A DNA stretch of 64,000 bases from Isosphaeraceae bacterium EP7 (GTDB lineage Bacteria; Planctomycetota; Planctomycetia; Isosphaerales; Isosphaeraceae): positions 6,335,174-6,399,173 of the forward strand of contig CP151667.1 in assembly GCA_038400315.1 (NCBI GenBank), in the 5' to 3' direction. A program made the position numbers and the translations under genes. A model generated the notes under the pieces. It ran no database searches. It was not told the DNA's origin and worked only from the letters and a program-made list of their open reading frames with translations. This document shows, one piece after another, positions 18,335 to 26,338 of the stretch (its first letter is position 1; every line of letters starts with the position of its first letter).

Positions 18335-18556
18335 CGAAACGAACCCACTTGCGAGCGACGACCGGCCCATTTCACCGAAACGAACCCACTCTCGGCCCGA
18401 CGCCGACCAGTCCTGACGAAACGAACCCATTCTCGGCCCTGCAAATCCCGCATCCAGGTGAAACGAACCCATTCTCAAGGGCCAAGCGGTCCATTTCTGC
18501 GAAACGAACCCACTTTGAAGGGCCACGAGGCCCCTTTTTGCGAAACGAACCCATTC
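18335..18556. repeat. Six-copy tandem array with 41-bp period, core CGAAACGAACCCAYTY
   Basis: The 16-bp core starts at 18335, 18376, 18417, 18459, 18500 and 18541 (steps 41, 41, 42, 41, 41). Five copies begin CGAAACGAACCCA and one begins TGAAACGAACCCA; the next base is C or T, followed by T, then T or C. The ~25 bp between cores are partly conserved (GGCCC or GGGCCA near the middle, CATTTC / CCTTTTTG before the next core), so this is a degenerate tandem repeat and not a CRISPR. The core is translated in different frames from unit to unit, so it is non-coding. It lies between the VWA gene and the 3' end of the TolC gene. Confidence 0.9.
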
Positions 18557-18603
18557 TGCGCGTTGTTCAACTCGCGACGGCGGTGCCAATGACGAAGGCG
18601 GGC

Positions 18604-18627
18604 CGGGTCGCTTTCGCGCCCGACCCG
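18604..18627 (-). terminator. Hairpin after the TolC-family gene
   Basis: CGGGTCG (18604-18610) pairs with CGACCCG (18621-18627) over a 10-nt loop; further G/C pairs with a bulge extend the stem. It lies about 45 bp past the TolC stop codon (18671) on its strand. No U-run. Confidence 0.45.
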
Positions 18628-18670
18628 CCCTGGTTGGACGAGGTCGTCATGGGGACCGCAGATGGTCAGA

Positions 18671-21094
18671 TCAAGGGGTGGCCGGCAGCGGGGGGAGGTC
18701 GATGGGGACATCCTGGATCGGCGGCTCGACGGCGGCCGGTTCGGGCGGGGCCGCGGCCGGTTCGGCCGGGGCGGGGGTCTCGACCGAGGCGGGCATCACG
18801 CCCGGCTCGGGGGCCGAGGCCGGCAGCTCGGCGAGAGCGGGCGGGGCCGGGGCGGTCGGGTCGGCGACGAGGGCGGGGTCCGCGGCCGGGGCCTCGGCCA
18901 TGGCCGGGGGGAGGGCCGGGAAGTCGGCGGGGGCCGGGGCGGCCTCGGACCGGATGTTGGGCTCGCCGACGGGGATGGTCGGGCCCATCGGGGTCGGCAG
19001 CGGCCCGAGCGGGCCGACGGGGGCCGGCAGCGGCGGGACGGTCCCGGAAGGAACACCTTCAGTCGGCGGGGCCTGAGTCGGCACCGGGTCGGGGATGACG
19101 GGGCCGACGACCGGCTCGGGGGTGTAGGGCCCGTCGCCGGGAACGCTCAGGCGGCGGTGGGCGCCCTGCTGGTCGCGGGCCTGCTGATAGGCACGACGCG
19201 GGTAGGGCCCTTCGGCGACCGCGATGTTGTTGTAGGCCAGGAGCGTTCCCTTGGCCTCTTCGAGGGCGACGATCGAGGTGTTGTAGCTCGTCTTGTACTG
19301 GGCCTCGGTCGCCACGGCGTTGGCATACTGGCTGACCGCGTCGAGGTAGCGGTCGATCAGGATCCGGCCTTCCTCATAGAAGGCACGCTGGGCGTCGAGA
19401 CGCTCGGCGGCCGCCTCTCGGACGTTGCGGGCCGTGCGGAACTGCTTGTAGTTGGCGTCCACTTCCAGGAAGAACCGGGCCAGCGAGTGGGTCGTCTGGT
19501 GGACGATCTGCTGGAGATAGGCCCGCTGACGCAGCAGCGAATACTGGGCCGACCGGGTGTTGGCCAGCGGTCCGCGGAAGCCGAGAGGCATCTGGAAGGT
19601 CAGGCCGACCTGCCAGGTCTCGAAGTTGTTGTAGTTGCCCGGCTGGGCCGGCAGGCCGGCGGCTCGCTGGAGGGCCGAGATCCGCGGGTCGATCGCCTTC
19701 AGGCTCGAGCCGGTCATCACCCCCTCGGACTTGCTGAGCGACTGGCCGAGGCCGTTGAACTGGTAGAGGGCGTTCAGGTTCAGGACCGGCAGGAGCTGGT
19801 TTCGGGCCAGCAGGAGCTGCAGTTCCGAGAGCCTGACGACCAGCTGCTGGGTGACGATGTCGGGCTGGAACGAGATCATCTGGGCCAGGCTCGATTCCCA
19901 GTCGGGCTCGACCCGGGCCTCGTTCGGCGGGGTCACCGGGATGATCCGGCGGTTGTCGGCGGGCGGCAGGCCCAGGATGTTCCTGAGCTGACGCTCGGTG
20001 GTGATGACGTCCGAAGTGGCCGTCACCAGGTTGAGCCGGAACTGCTCGAGCTGCTGGCGAGCCTCGGCGACGTTGGCGATGGTGCCTCGTCCCACTTCCA
20101 GCTCGGCCTGCTCACGCCTGAGGATTTCTTCGCCCAGGGTGACGGCGGCCTCGCGGCTCCAGAGCTGCACATGCTGCTGCGACAGGGCCCAGTACTGCTG
20201 CTCGATCGACCGGACGTGGGCCATGACCTCGGCCTTGAACCGCCAGACCGCCGCGTCGGCATTGAGCCGGGCGATGACGATCGGGGCGCGGTTGGCCTCC
20301 AGGCCGCTGGGGTTCTGGGCCGTGCCGCCGAGCAACGGCTGGGTGATCTGCAGCTGCGTGTTGGTGGTGTAGGCCGACGGATAAACGTTGATCGGGCTGT
20401 TGGTGTAGGCGAAGTTGATGTTGTGCTGGATCTGCAACACCGAGCCGGTCGCGGTCCGCTTCTGGAGCGTGGACTGCAACTGGCCGGTGTCCTGCTGGAA
20501 CAGAATCGGATAGCGGGCCCCGGCGGAGATCGTGCCCGCCGCGATCCCGTTGTTCAACGGCGTGAAGCTCTTGCCGTAGAACAGGTTGGTCGAGAGCTGG
20601 GCGTCGAAGGTCGAGAGCGCCTGGGCGATCTGCGTCTCCTGGATCGCCGGGTCATACACCGTCTGAAGCTGACCGGCGCCCAGCGAGCTGGCGACCCCGG
20701 CCCCGGCCCCGTTGTTCAAGGGGGTGGGCTCGAAGCCGCTGACCGGAATCCCCTGGGCACCCAGCGAGATGACGCGGATGACCTCGGAGTTATCCAGGCC
20801 GATGCGGATGGCCTCCTCCAGCGACATCGGCCAGAGCTCTTCGGCCTCGGGGTCGTTGGTGGTCCTTGGCTTGGCCACCTTCGGCAGGGGCATGGGCAGT
20901 TGGCTGGTGAACGCCGTCGGCTTGAGCAGGCCGTCCCGCTTTACCTCGGCGTCTTCCTCGCGGATCGTGCCGGCCCTGTCATGAGGAACAGTCTTGGCCT
21001 GGTCGATGTAGGGCAGCCGCTGGCAGCCGGGGGCGACGACGCACGCCGTCAGCATCGCCAGGGCCAGCCGTCGTTTAGGAAGGGTCAATCGCAT
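18671..21094 (-). CDS. TolC family outer-membrane efflux protein
   Basis: 807 residues. The N-terminus has a hydrophobic export signal with a cysteine (VVAPGCQRL, C24), so it is probably a lipoprotein as in NodT-type factors. The OEP repeats follow: LSLEEAIRIGL-type opening (seen as MSLEEAIRIGL), a first helical hairpin with FKAEVMAHVRSIEQQYWALS and ANVAEARQQLEQFRL, beta-strand segments, and a second hairpin ending ALEEAKGTLL. The last ~190 residues are Pro/Ala-rich, much longer than in TolC (about 470 aa). It should form the outer-membrane channel of an efflux or type I export system; no pump or adaptor gene is adjacent. ATG at 21094 is chosen just before the signal; 21124 is an in-frame alternative. 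Residues are homologous to the sigma-factor fusion at 12866-14974. Confidence 0.92.
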   Translation of the reverse strand: MRLTLPKRRLALAMLTACVVAPGCQRLPYIDQAKTVPHDRAGTIREEDAEVKRDGLLKPTAFTSQLPMPLPKVAKPRTTNDPEAEELWPMSLEEAIRIGLDNSEVIRVISLGAQGIPVSGFEPTPLNNGAGAGVASSLGAGQLQTVYDPAIQETQIAQALSTFDAQLSTNLFYGKSFTPLNNGIAAGTISAGARYPILFQQDTGQLQSTLQKRTATGSVLQIQHNINFAYTNSPINVYPSAYTTNTQLQITQPLLGGTAQNPSGLEANRAPIVIARLNADAAVWRFKAEVMAHVRSIEQQYWALSQQHVQLWSREAAVTLGEEILRREQAELEVGRGTIANVAEARQQLEQFRLNLVTATSDVITTERQLRNILGLPPADNRRIIPVTPPNEARVEPDWESSLAQMISFQPDIVTQQLVVRLSELQLLLARNQLLPVLNLNALYQFNGLGQSLSKSEGVMTGSSLKAIDPRISALQRAAGLPAQPGNYNNFETWQVGLTFQMPLGFRGPLANTRSAQYSLLRQRAYLQQIVHQTTHSLARFFLEVDANYKQFRTARNVREAAAERLDAQRAFYEEGRILIDRYLDAVSQYANAVATEAQYKTSYNTSIVALEEAKGTLLAYNNIAVAEGPYPRRAYQQARDQQGAHRRLSVPGDGPYTPEPVVGPVIPDPVPTQAPPTEGVPSGTVPPLPAPVGPLGPLPTPMGPTIPVGEPNIRSEAAPAPADFPALPPAMAEAPAADPALVADPTAPAPPALAELPASAPEPGVMPASVETPAPAEPAAAPPEPAAVEPPIQDVPIDLPPLPATP

Positions 21095-21603
21095 GGCCAG
21101 ACCGTCCTTGACTTTGGGCGCCATGTGACGAGCGAGACCGGGTCCGTCGCGTCCGGTCGTCCCCGCTCGGGTGACCACCGGGCTGGAAGAGCCCGATCCG
21201 CGGCCGGCCGCGTCCATACAGCCTGCACCGCATCGGTCGTGATCCATGTCCGCTCCGAACCGATTCCCACGTCACGCGGCCGGGCCGGGCCGGGCCCGGA
21301 CGACCTACGTCTTCGTAAAGGCAACAAACCAGCGACCCGCGAGTCATCGCGAGGCTTCCTGGTTCATCACCGATCGCGTCATGGGGTTGTATCGGACAAA
21401 ACGGATGTGCGTCTTGAGGCGAGCGTGCGGATTATAGGGGGGAATCCGGAATCAATCCACCGCAACCGCCCATTCAACTGGCCGGCCACCCAGTAAGCTT
21501 CGTGACCATTCGAACGGGCAAAGGGCCGGGCCCCGTCTTCGACGGCCCCAGCCCAGTTCCAATCGAAAGACGCCCAGAATCCCGGCAACGACGCCGGCAC
21601 AGG
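21095..21603. other. Intergenic region with candidate TolC promoter
   Basis: 509 bp between the TolC gene and an Mpo1-like gene on the same strand. On the minus strand a perfect TATAAT lies at 21436-21431, the only near-consensus -10 box I found here, but the -35 match 17 bp upstream (TGGATT) is weak and it would leave a 5' leader of about 330 nt. A G/C run (GGCCGGGCCGGGCCGGGC) lies near 21273-21290. No coding sequence or RNA gene is convincing. Confidence 0.3.
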
Positions 21604-21933
21604 TCAGGCCAGGCTTTGCGTCGACTCGGGGACCGCCTTGGGGGCGACCTTGGCGAACGACCTGGCCAGCTTCTTCTTGAACAGGGTCACCTCGCCCGGC
21701 TCACTCCCTTCGATGGCATGTCCGAGGAACTGGATCAAATATCCGCCCACGAAAATGGCCAGCGCGAACAGGAAAATCGCCGGCGAGAGCAGCACGACGA
21801 AGACCGGCAGCAGCAAGCCGCCGAGGATCGTCGCGGGGATCCCCAGCATGTGCAGCCAGAACGAGGCCGGGGCGCGGTGACGTTCCAGCCAGTCGCGGAC
21901 GAAGGGGTGCGGCGGCAAAGGTGGGCAGATCAT
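21604..21933 (-). CDS. DUF962 / Mpo1-like membrane protein
   Basis: 109 residues with two to three hydrophobic stretches (about 28-60 and 62-72). Histidines and acidic residues characteristic of the Mpo1 family are present: H19 (WLERHR), H28 (LHMLGIP) and H72-x-x-E75 (GHAIEG). Yeast Mpo1 is an Fe(II)-dependent dioxygenase in 2-hydroxy fatty acid alpha-oxidation. The bacterial members are short versions like this one. Role in fatty acid turnover is inferred from the family. Confidence 0.75.
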   Translation of the reverse strand: MICPPLPPHPFVRDWLERHRAPASFWLHMLGIPATILGGLLLPVFVVLLSPAIFLFALAIFVGGYLIQFLGHAIEGSEPGEVTLFKKKLARSFAKVAPKAVPESTQSLA

Positions 21934-22072
21934 CCGGGCTCTCCGACGGCAACGATTGCCGGGGCGGGGCGTGTCTCTTGACGCTTGACCAAGGTGTCAC
22001 TTACGCTTCTCGTCCCTAGTATTCCCAGAGTAACGAAAAGCCGACCCGCATCGCAAGACGCTATTCTGCCGG

Positions 22073-23191
22073 ATGTTTCGGCGGGCGACTGGCCAAGACG
22101 AGCCGCGGTCGACGGAGGCCCCCCTGAGCGACCGAACCCCCTGGACAGCCCGCTACCTCCAACTCGTCAGGGGCGAGACCTCCGGGGCCTTGGCCGGCTC
22201 GCTCCGGCTCGGCCTGGCCGCGGCCTCGGTCCCCTATCGACTCGCCATCGCCGGCCGAAACCTGGCCTTCGACCGCGGCTGGAAGCCCGCCGCACGCGCC
22301 GACGTGCCGGTCATCTCCGTGGGGAATCTCACCCTGGGCGGCACCGGCAAGACGCCGATGGTCGAGTGGCTGGCACGCCACTACCGCGCCCGGGGCATCC
22401 GCGTGGCCATCCTCAGCCGCGGATACGGGCAGGACGAGGGCCTCAACGATGAAGGCCGGGTGCTCGAGGAGAATCTGCCCGACGTCCCACACCTGCAAGG
22501 CCCCGACCGCGCCGCGCTGGCCCGGGTGGCCGTCGAGGAGCTTGAGAGCCAGGTCTTGATCCTGGACGACGGGTTCCAGCACCGCAAGCTGGCCCGCGAC
22601 CTGGATGTCGTCCTGATCGACGCGCTCGACCCCTTCGGCGGCGGACACCTGTTCCCGAGAGGCTTGCTCCGCGAGCCGGTCAGCTCATTGCGTCGGGCCG
22701 GGATCGTGGTCCTCTCCAGGGCCGATCAGGTCGACGCGAAGACCCGCGCGGCGATCCGCGCCGAGGCCGAGCGACGGGCCGGGCCGCTCGCCTGGGTCGA
22801 GGTCCGTCACGCCCCGCTCGATCTGATCGACTCGTCGGGCGGCTCCAGTCCGCCGGCCGACCTCGCAGGCAAGCGAGTCGTCGCCTTCTGCGGGATCGGC
22901 AACCCCGAGGCGTTCCGCCGGACCCTTGCCGGGCTCGGGGCCGACCCGGTCTCGTTCCGGGCGTTCGCCGATCACTATCCTTATAGTGCTGCGCAGGACG
23001 TCTCGGATCTCTCGGCCTGGGCCGCCGAGCACGGGGCCGAGCTGGCCTTGACCACCCAGAAGGATTTGGTCAAGTTGCGTACTCCCCGTCTGGGAGCGAC
23101 GCCCCTGCGTGCCCTGCGCATCGGCCTGGAGGTCATCGACGGCCTCGATCGGCTCGAGTCGGCCCTGCACTCGATCTCGGCCTCCCGCTGA
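22073..23191 (+). CDS. lpxK: Tetraacyldisaccharide 4'-kinase
   Basis: 372 residues. The P-loop is unmistakable (SVGNLTLGGTGKTP, about 82-95), followed by AILSRGYG and DDGFQHRKLARDLDVVLIDA, LpxK signatures. The enzyme phosphorylates the 4' position of the lipid A disaccharide at the inner membrane; residues 40-60 form the hydrophobic anchoring segment. It opens a run of envelope genes on the plus strand. The ATG at 22073 lacks a good ribosome binding site, so the true start could be some residues further in. Its presence shows that this organism makes lipid A. Confidence 0.93.
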   Translation: MFRRATGQDEPRSTEAPLSDRTPWTARYLQLVRGETSGALAGSLRLGLAAASVPYRLAIAGRNLAFDRGWKPAARADVPVISVGNLTLGGTGKTPMVEWLARHYRARGIRVAILSRGYGQDEGLNDEGRVLEENLPDVPHLQGPDRAALARVAVEELESQVLILDDGFQHRKLARDLDVVLIDALDPFGGGHLFPRGLLREPVSSLRRAGIVVLSRADQVDAKTRAAIRAEAERRAGPLAWVEVRHAPLDLIDSSGGSSPPADLAGKRVVAFCGIGNPEAFRRTLAGLGADPVSFRAFADHYPYSAAQDVSDLSAWAAEHGAELALTTQKDLVKLRTPRLGATPLRALRIGLEVIDGLDRLESALHSISASR

Positions 23192-23230
23192 CAACGCATG
23201 ACGCGACCGCGCCGAAGGGAAGGATTCCCG

Positions 23231-24229
23231 ATGTTGTCCGATGATCTCGGTCCAATCGACCTGGATGCCTTGCGCTACGAGCCCCTGGCCGGGCGCCCCA
23301 GCAAAGTCACGATCGAAGACCTCGGCCGGCCGCTCGGCCCCAAGGCGTCCCTGGCCGACCTGCTCGGCTCGCTGCCCAGGCCGCTGGCGGGATCGGGCCT
23401 GCGCCGCCTGCGCGACTCGATCGTGCTGGCGAGGACCTGCGGCAAGCCGGTGGCCGCGGCCATCGGCGGGCACGTCATCAAGACGGGCTGCGGCCCCTAC
23501 CTGGTCGACTGGATCGATCGCCGCGTGCTCAACGCCCTGGCGATGAACGGATCGGCGGCCATCCATGACCTGGAGCTGGCCGTGGCCGGCCACACCAGCG
23601 AGGACGTCGGCCCCCGGCTGATGGAGGGGACCTTCGGCTTCGCCCGCGAGACCTCCGACCTCTTCGCCCGCGCCTGCGCCATCGCCCTCGCCTCGGGCTG
23701 CGGCCTCGGCTCGGCCCTGGGACGAGTGGTCGTCGAGCACGGCGGCCCGGGACTCGATTCGAGCGTGCTGGTCGCCGCCTACCGACGCAAGGTCCCGCTG
23801 ACCGTCCACGTCGCCGTGGGCACCGACATCGTCCACATGACCGGCAAGCTCGACGGGGCCGCGCTCGGGCGGGCGACGCTCGACGACTTCCGGACCCTCA
23901 CCGAGGTCGTCGCCCGGATGTCGGGCGGAGTCTGGCTGAACATCGGCAGCGCCGTGGTGCTGCCGGAGGTCTTCCTCAAGGCCGTCGCCATCGTCCGCAA
24001 CCTCGGCAGACCTCTGGACGGCCTGACCACGGCCAACCTCGACTTCCAGCAGCAATACCGCGGCCTCCTGAACGTCCTCCAGCGCCCGGGAGCCGAGGGC
24101 ATCGCCCTGACCGGGCATCACGAGATCATGATCCCATTGCTTCATGCGGCGGTCCTGGAACGCCTGGAAGCCGCCCCGCACTCGGCCCTACCCCACTTCG
24201 ACCTGGCCGGGCGGACGGTGCCCCGGTGA
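23231..24229 (+). CDS. Deoxyhypusine-synthase-like protein in the LPS cluster
   Basis: 332 residues resembling bacterial deoxyhypusine-synthase-fold proteins (NAD-binding, Rossmann-like): AAIGGHVIKTGCGPYLVDW, then NGSAAIHDLELAVAGHTSED and VHVAVGTDIVHMTGKLDG. True deoxyhypusine synthase modifies eIF5A, which bacteria lack, so the substrate here is unknown. Similar genes occur in LPS-core clusters of other bacteria (the GSU2085-type family of Geobacter), next to lpxK and heptosyltransferases exactly as here. The ATG at 23231 follows AAGGGAAGGA at good spacing; an upstream ATG at 23198 is less likely. The stop overlaps the start of the next gene (GTGA). Confidence 0.75.
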   Translation: MLSDDLGPIDLDALRYEPLAGRPSKVTIEDLGRPLGPKASLADLLGSLPRPLAGSGLRRLRDSIVLARTCGKPVAAAIGGHVIKTGCGPYLVDWIDRRVLNALAMNGSAAIHDLELAVAGHTSEDVGPRLMEGTFGFARETSDLFARACAIALASGCGLGSALGRVVVEHGGPGLDSSVLVAAYRRKVPLTVHVAVGTDIVHMTGKLDGAALGRATLDDFRTLTEVVARMSGGVWLNIGSAVVLPEVFLKAVAIVRNLGRPLDGLTTANLDFQQQYRGLLNVLQRPGAEGIALTGHHEIMIPLLHAAVLERLEAAPHSALPHFDLAGRTVPR

Positions 24230-25254
24230 ACGTCATCGTCTTCTGCCCTAACCTCATCGGCGACACCGTCATGGCGACGCCGACCCTCCGCGCGCTCCGG
24301 GCCAGGTTCCCCGACGCCCGGATCGTCGCCGTGGTCAAGCCCGTGGTCGCGCCAACCCTCGACGGCTGTCCCTGGATCGATGCCTTGATCCGTTTCAAGC
24401 CGGGCTCGTCGAATCCTGACGAACGGACCGTCGCGGTGATCCGTTCGATCCGCGCCCTCCGTCCCGACCTCGCCGTGCTGCTGCCCAACTCGTTCCGGTC
24501 GGCCCTGATGGCCTGGCTGGGCGGGGCTCGTCGCCGCGTCGGTTACGTCCGAGGAGGCCGCGGCCCGTTGCTGACTGACGGGCTCAGGCCGCCGCTCGAC
24601 GCCAACGGCAAGTTCAAGATCACGCCCATCGTCGACTACTACCTGGAGCTGGCCCGCCACCTGGGCTGCCCGCGCGAGTCGACGCGGCTGGAACTGTTCA
24701 CCACGCCCAACGACGAGGCCGCGGCCGACGCCGCATGGGCCCGGCTGGGCCTTCCCAAAACCGGCCCGGTGGTCGGCCTGAATACCGGCGGCGCGTTCGG
24801 CCCGGCCAAGTCGTGGCCCGTCGAGCACTTCGCCACGCTGGCCCGCAGGCTCCGCGACGAAGGGCGGCACGTCCTGGTCCTCTGCGGACCGGGCGAGCGC
24901 GAGGCCGCCCGCGCGATCGTCGCCCAGACCGGGCGAGAAGGGGTGGTCAGCCTGGCCGATGAGCCCATGAGCATCGGATTGTCCAAGGCGTGCGTCAGGC
25001 GCCTGAGCCTGCTGGTGACGACTGACTCGGGCCCCAGGCACTTCGCCGCGGCCTTCGGCGTCCCAGTGGTCTCGCTCTTCGGGCCGACCCACATCGCCTG
25101 GACCCGGACGCAACACCCGTCCGCCATCCACATCTTCCACCCCGTCCCCTGCGGGCCATGCCAGAAACCCGTTTGCCCGGAGGGGCATCACCGCTGCATG
25201 CGCGACCTCTCCCCGGACGCCGTCCACGCCGCATCCCGCAAGTTGCTCCGCTGA
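24226..25254 (+). CDS. Lipopolysaccharide heptosyltransferase, GT9 family
   Basis: 342 residues starting at GTG in a 4-bp overlap with the upstream stop. It has the two-Rossmann GT-B layout of WaaF/WaaC: an N-terminal NVIVFCPNLIGDTVMATPTL and a C-terminal nucleotide-sugar site DSGPRHFAAAFGVPVVSLFG followed by GPTHIAWT. A CxxC-containing loop near the end (CGPCQKPVCPEGHHRC) is common in this subfamily. It should transfer heptose from ADP-heptose onto the LPS inner core at the cytoplasmic face. It is closest in pattern to heptosyltransferase II (WaaF), but the donor and acceptor are not proven. Confidence 0.88.
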   Translation: MNVIVFCPNLIGDTVMATPTLRALRARFPDARIVAVVKPVVAPTLDGCPWIDALIRFKPGSSNPDERTVAVIRSIRALRPDLAVLLPNSFRSALMAWLGGARRRVGYVRGGRGPLLTDGLRPPLDANGKFKITPIVDYYLELARHLGCPRESTRLELFTTPNDEAAADAAWARLGLPKTGPVVGLNTGGAFGPAKSWPVEHFATLARRLRDEGRHVLVLCGPGEREAARAIVAQTGREGVVSLADEPMSIGLSKACVRRLSLLVTTDSGPRHFAAAFGVPVVSLFGPTHIAWTRTQHPSAIHIFHPVPCGPCQKPVCPEGHHRCMRDLSPDAVHAASRKLLR

Positions 25255-25309
25255 TCAACCCCGCGCAAGCTCGCCCCTCGCATCAACGATGAACTGGAGT
25301 CTCCCGACG

Positions 25310-26227
25310 ATGGCGGCCTGGCTGGTGACGGGCGGTTCCGGATTCCTCGGCCGCCACCTCCTCGACCTCCTGAAGGCCCGGTGCGCCGCCGACATCGAAC
25401 CGATTGCCCTGGGCCGGCGCCTCCCGCCCGGCTGGCCCGCCGGCGCCTTCATCGTGGCCGACCTCGACGACCCCGGTGCCACAAATCGGGCCATCGCCCT
25501 CGCTCAACCCGAGGTGGTCTTCCACCTGGCGGGCCGGATGGTGCCCGCGACGCCCGAGGAGATGTATCGCGGGAACACACTTGCGACCGTGCATCTTCTG
25601 GACGCCCTGCGAGCCCTCGACCGACCCGTCCGCCTGGTCATCGCGGGCTCCGCGGCCGAACTTGGTCCCGTGCCCGACGGTGACCTGCCCGTTGACGAGA
25701 CCTGGCCGTGCAAGCCGGCGGGCGCGTACGGCCTGAGCAAGCACCTGGCGAGCGTCGCCGGCCTGGCCGCGGGCCCCCCGCTCCAGGTCATCGTCGCCCG
25801 GATCTTCAACCCGATCGGTCCCGGAATGCCCGCCTCGCTGGCCTTCGGCCGCCTTGCCCGCGAGTTGACGGCCAACGGGCCGATCCGCCTGAAGGCCGGC
25901 GGGTTGGAGGTGCGTCGAGACTTCATCGACGCCCGCGACGTGGCGCTCGCCCTGCTCGCCCTGGCCCTGCATGCCACGGCCGACCGGGTCTACCACGTCG
26001 GCACGGGCCAATCCCGGTCGATCGGCGAAGGCCTGAGGCATCTGATCGCACGAAGCGGGCGCGAGGTCGTCGTCGAGCCGGACGGCATGGAGCCCCGGGG
26101 GCCGCTCGACTCTCGGGCGGACATCGGCCGGATCGCGGCTGAGACCGGCTGGCATCCTTCGATCTCCTTCGAGCGGAGCCTCGACGACCTCTGGGGCTCG
26201 CTGTGCGCCGGTCCCGGTTGCGATTGA
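25310..26227 (+). CDS. NAD(P)-dependent epimerase/dehydratase (extended SDR)
   Basis: 305 residues. The Rossmann motif VTGGSGFLGRH lies at the N-terminus and the catalytic tyrosine/lysine pair is YGLSK, with an upstream serine segment IAGSAAELG. ARIFNPIGPGMP resembles the substrate loop of GDP-6-deoxy-D-lyxo-4-hexulose reductase (Rmd) and GDP-mannose dehydratases. It probably makes a nucleotide-activated sugar for the LPS genes around it. ATG at 25310 has a GGAG site 10 nt upstream and places the Rossmann loop at residue 6; an earlier ATG at 25289 has no such site. Confidence 0.82.
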   Translation: MAAWLVTGGSGFLGRHLLDLLKARCAADIEPIALGRRLPPGWPAGAFIVADLDDPGATNRAIALAQPEVVFHLAGRMVPATPEEMYRGNTLATVHLLDALRALDRPVRLVIAGSAAELGPVPDGDLPVDETWPCKPAGAYGLSKHLASVAGLAAGPPLQVIVARIFNPIGPGMPASLAFGRLARELTANGPIRLKAGGLEVRRDFIDARDVALALLALALHATADRVYHVGTGQSRSIGEGLRHLIARSGREVVVEPDGMEPRGPLDSRADIGRIAAETGWHPSISFERSLDDLWGSLCAGPGCD

Positions 26228-26338
26228 CCCCCCGGGGGGGCGGCCGTATGATCCGCCGCGAATCGAGGGGGCCGGGATGGCCCCGGTGGCCGCATTGACG
26301 CGGCCCGATCGATCGGGGTGGGTCAGGGAGGACCCGCG

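Noticed and set aside
18335-18556. CRISPR array
   Set aside because: Repeats are only ~16 bp with variable ends, spacers are partly alike, and no cas gene is present.
18326-18589. Small coding sequences across the 41-bp array
   Set aside because: The repeat is read in successive different frames (WVRF, GFVS, MGSF), which shows the open frame is a by-product of the repeat.
26228-26239. CCCCCCGGGGGG palindrome
   Set aside because: Perfect but loopless and in a short gap; more likely a slippage-prone run than a functional site.
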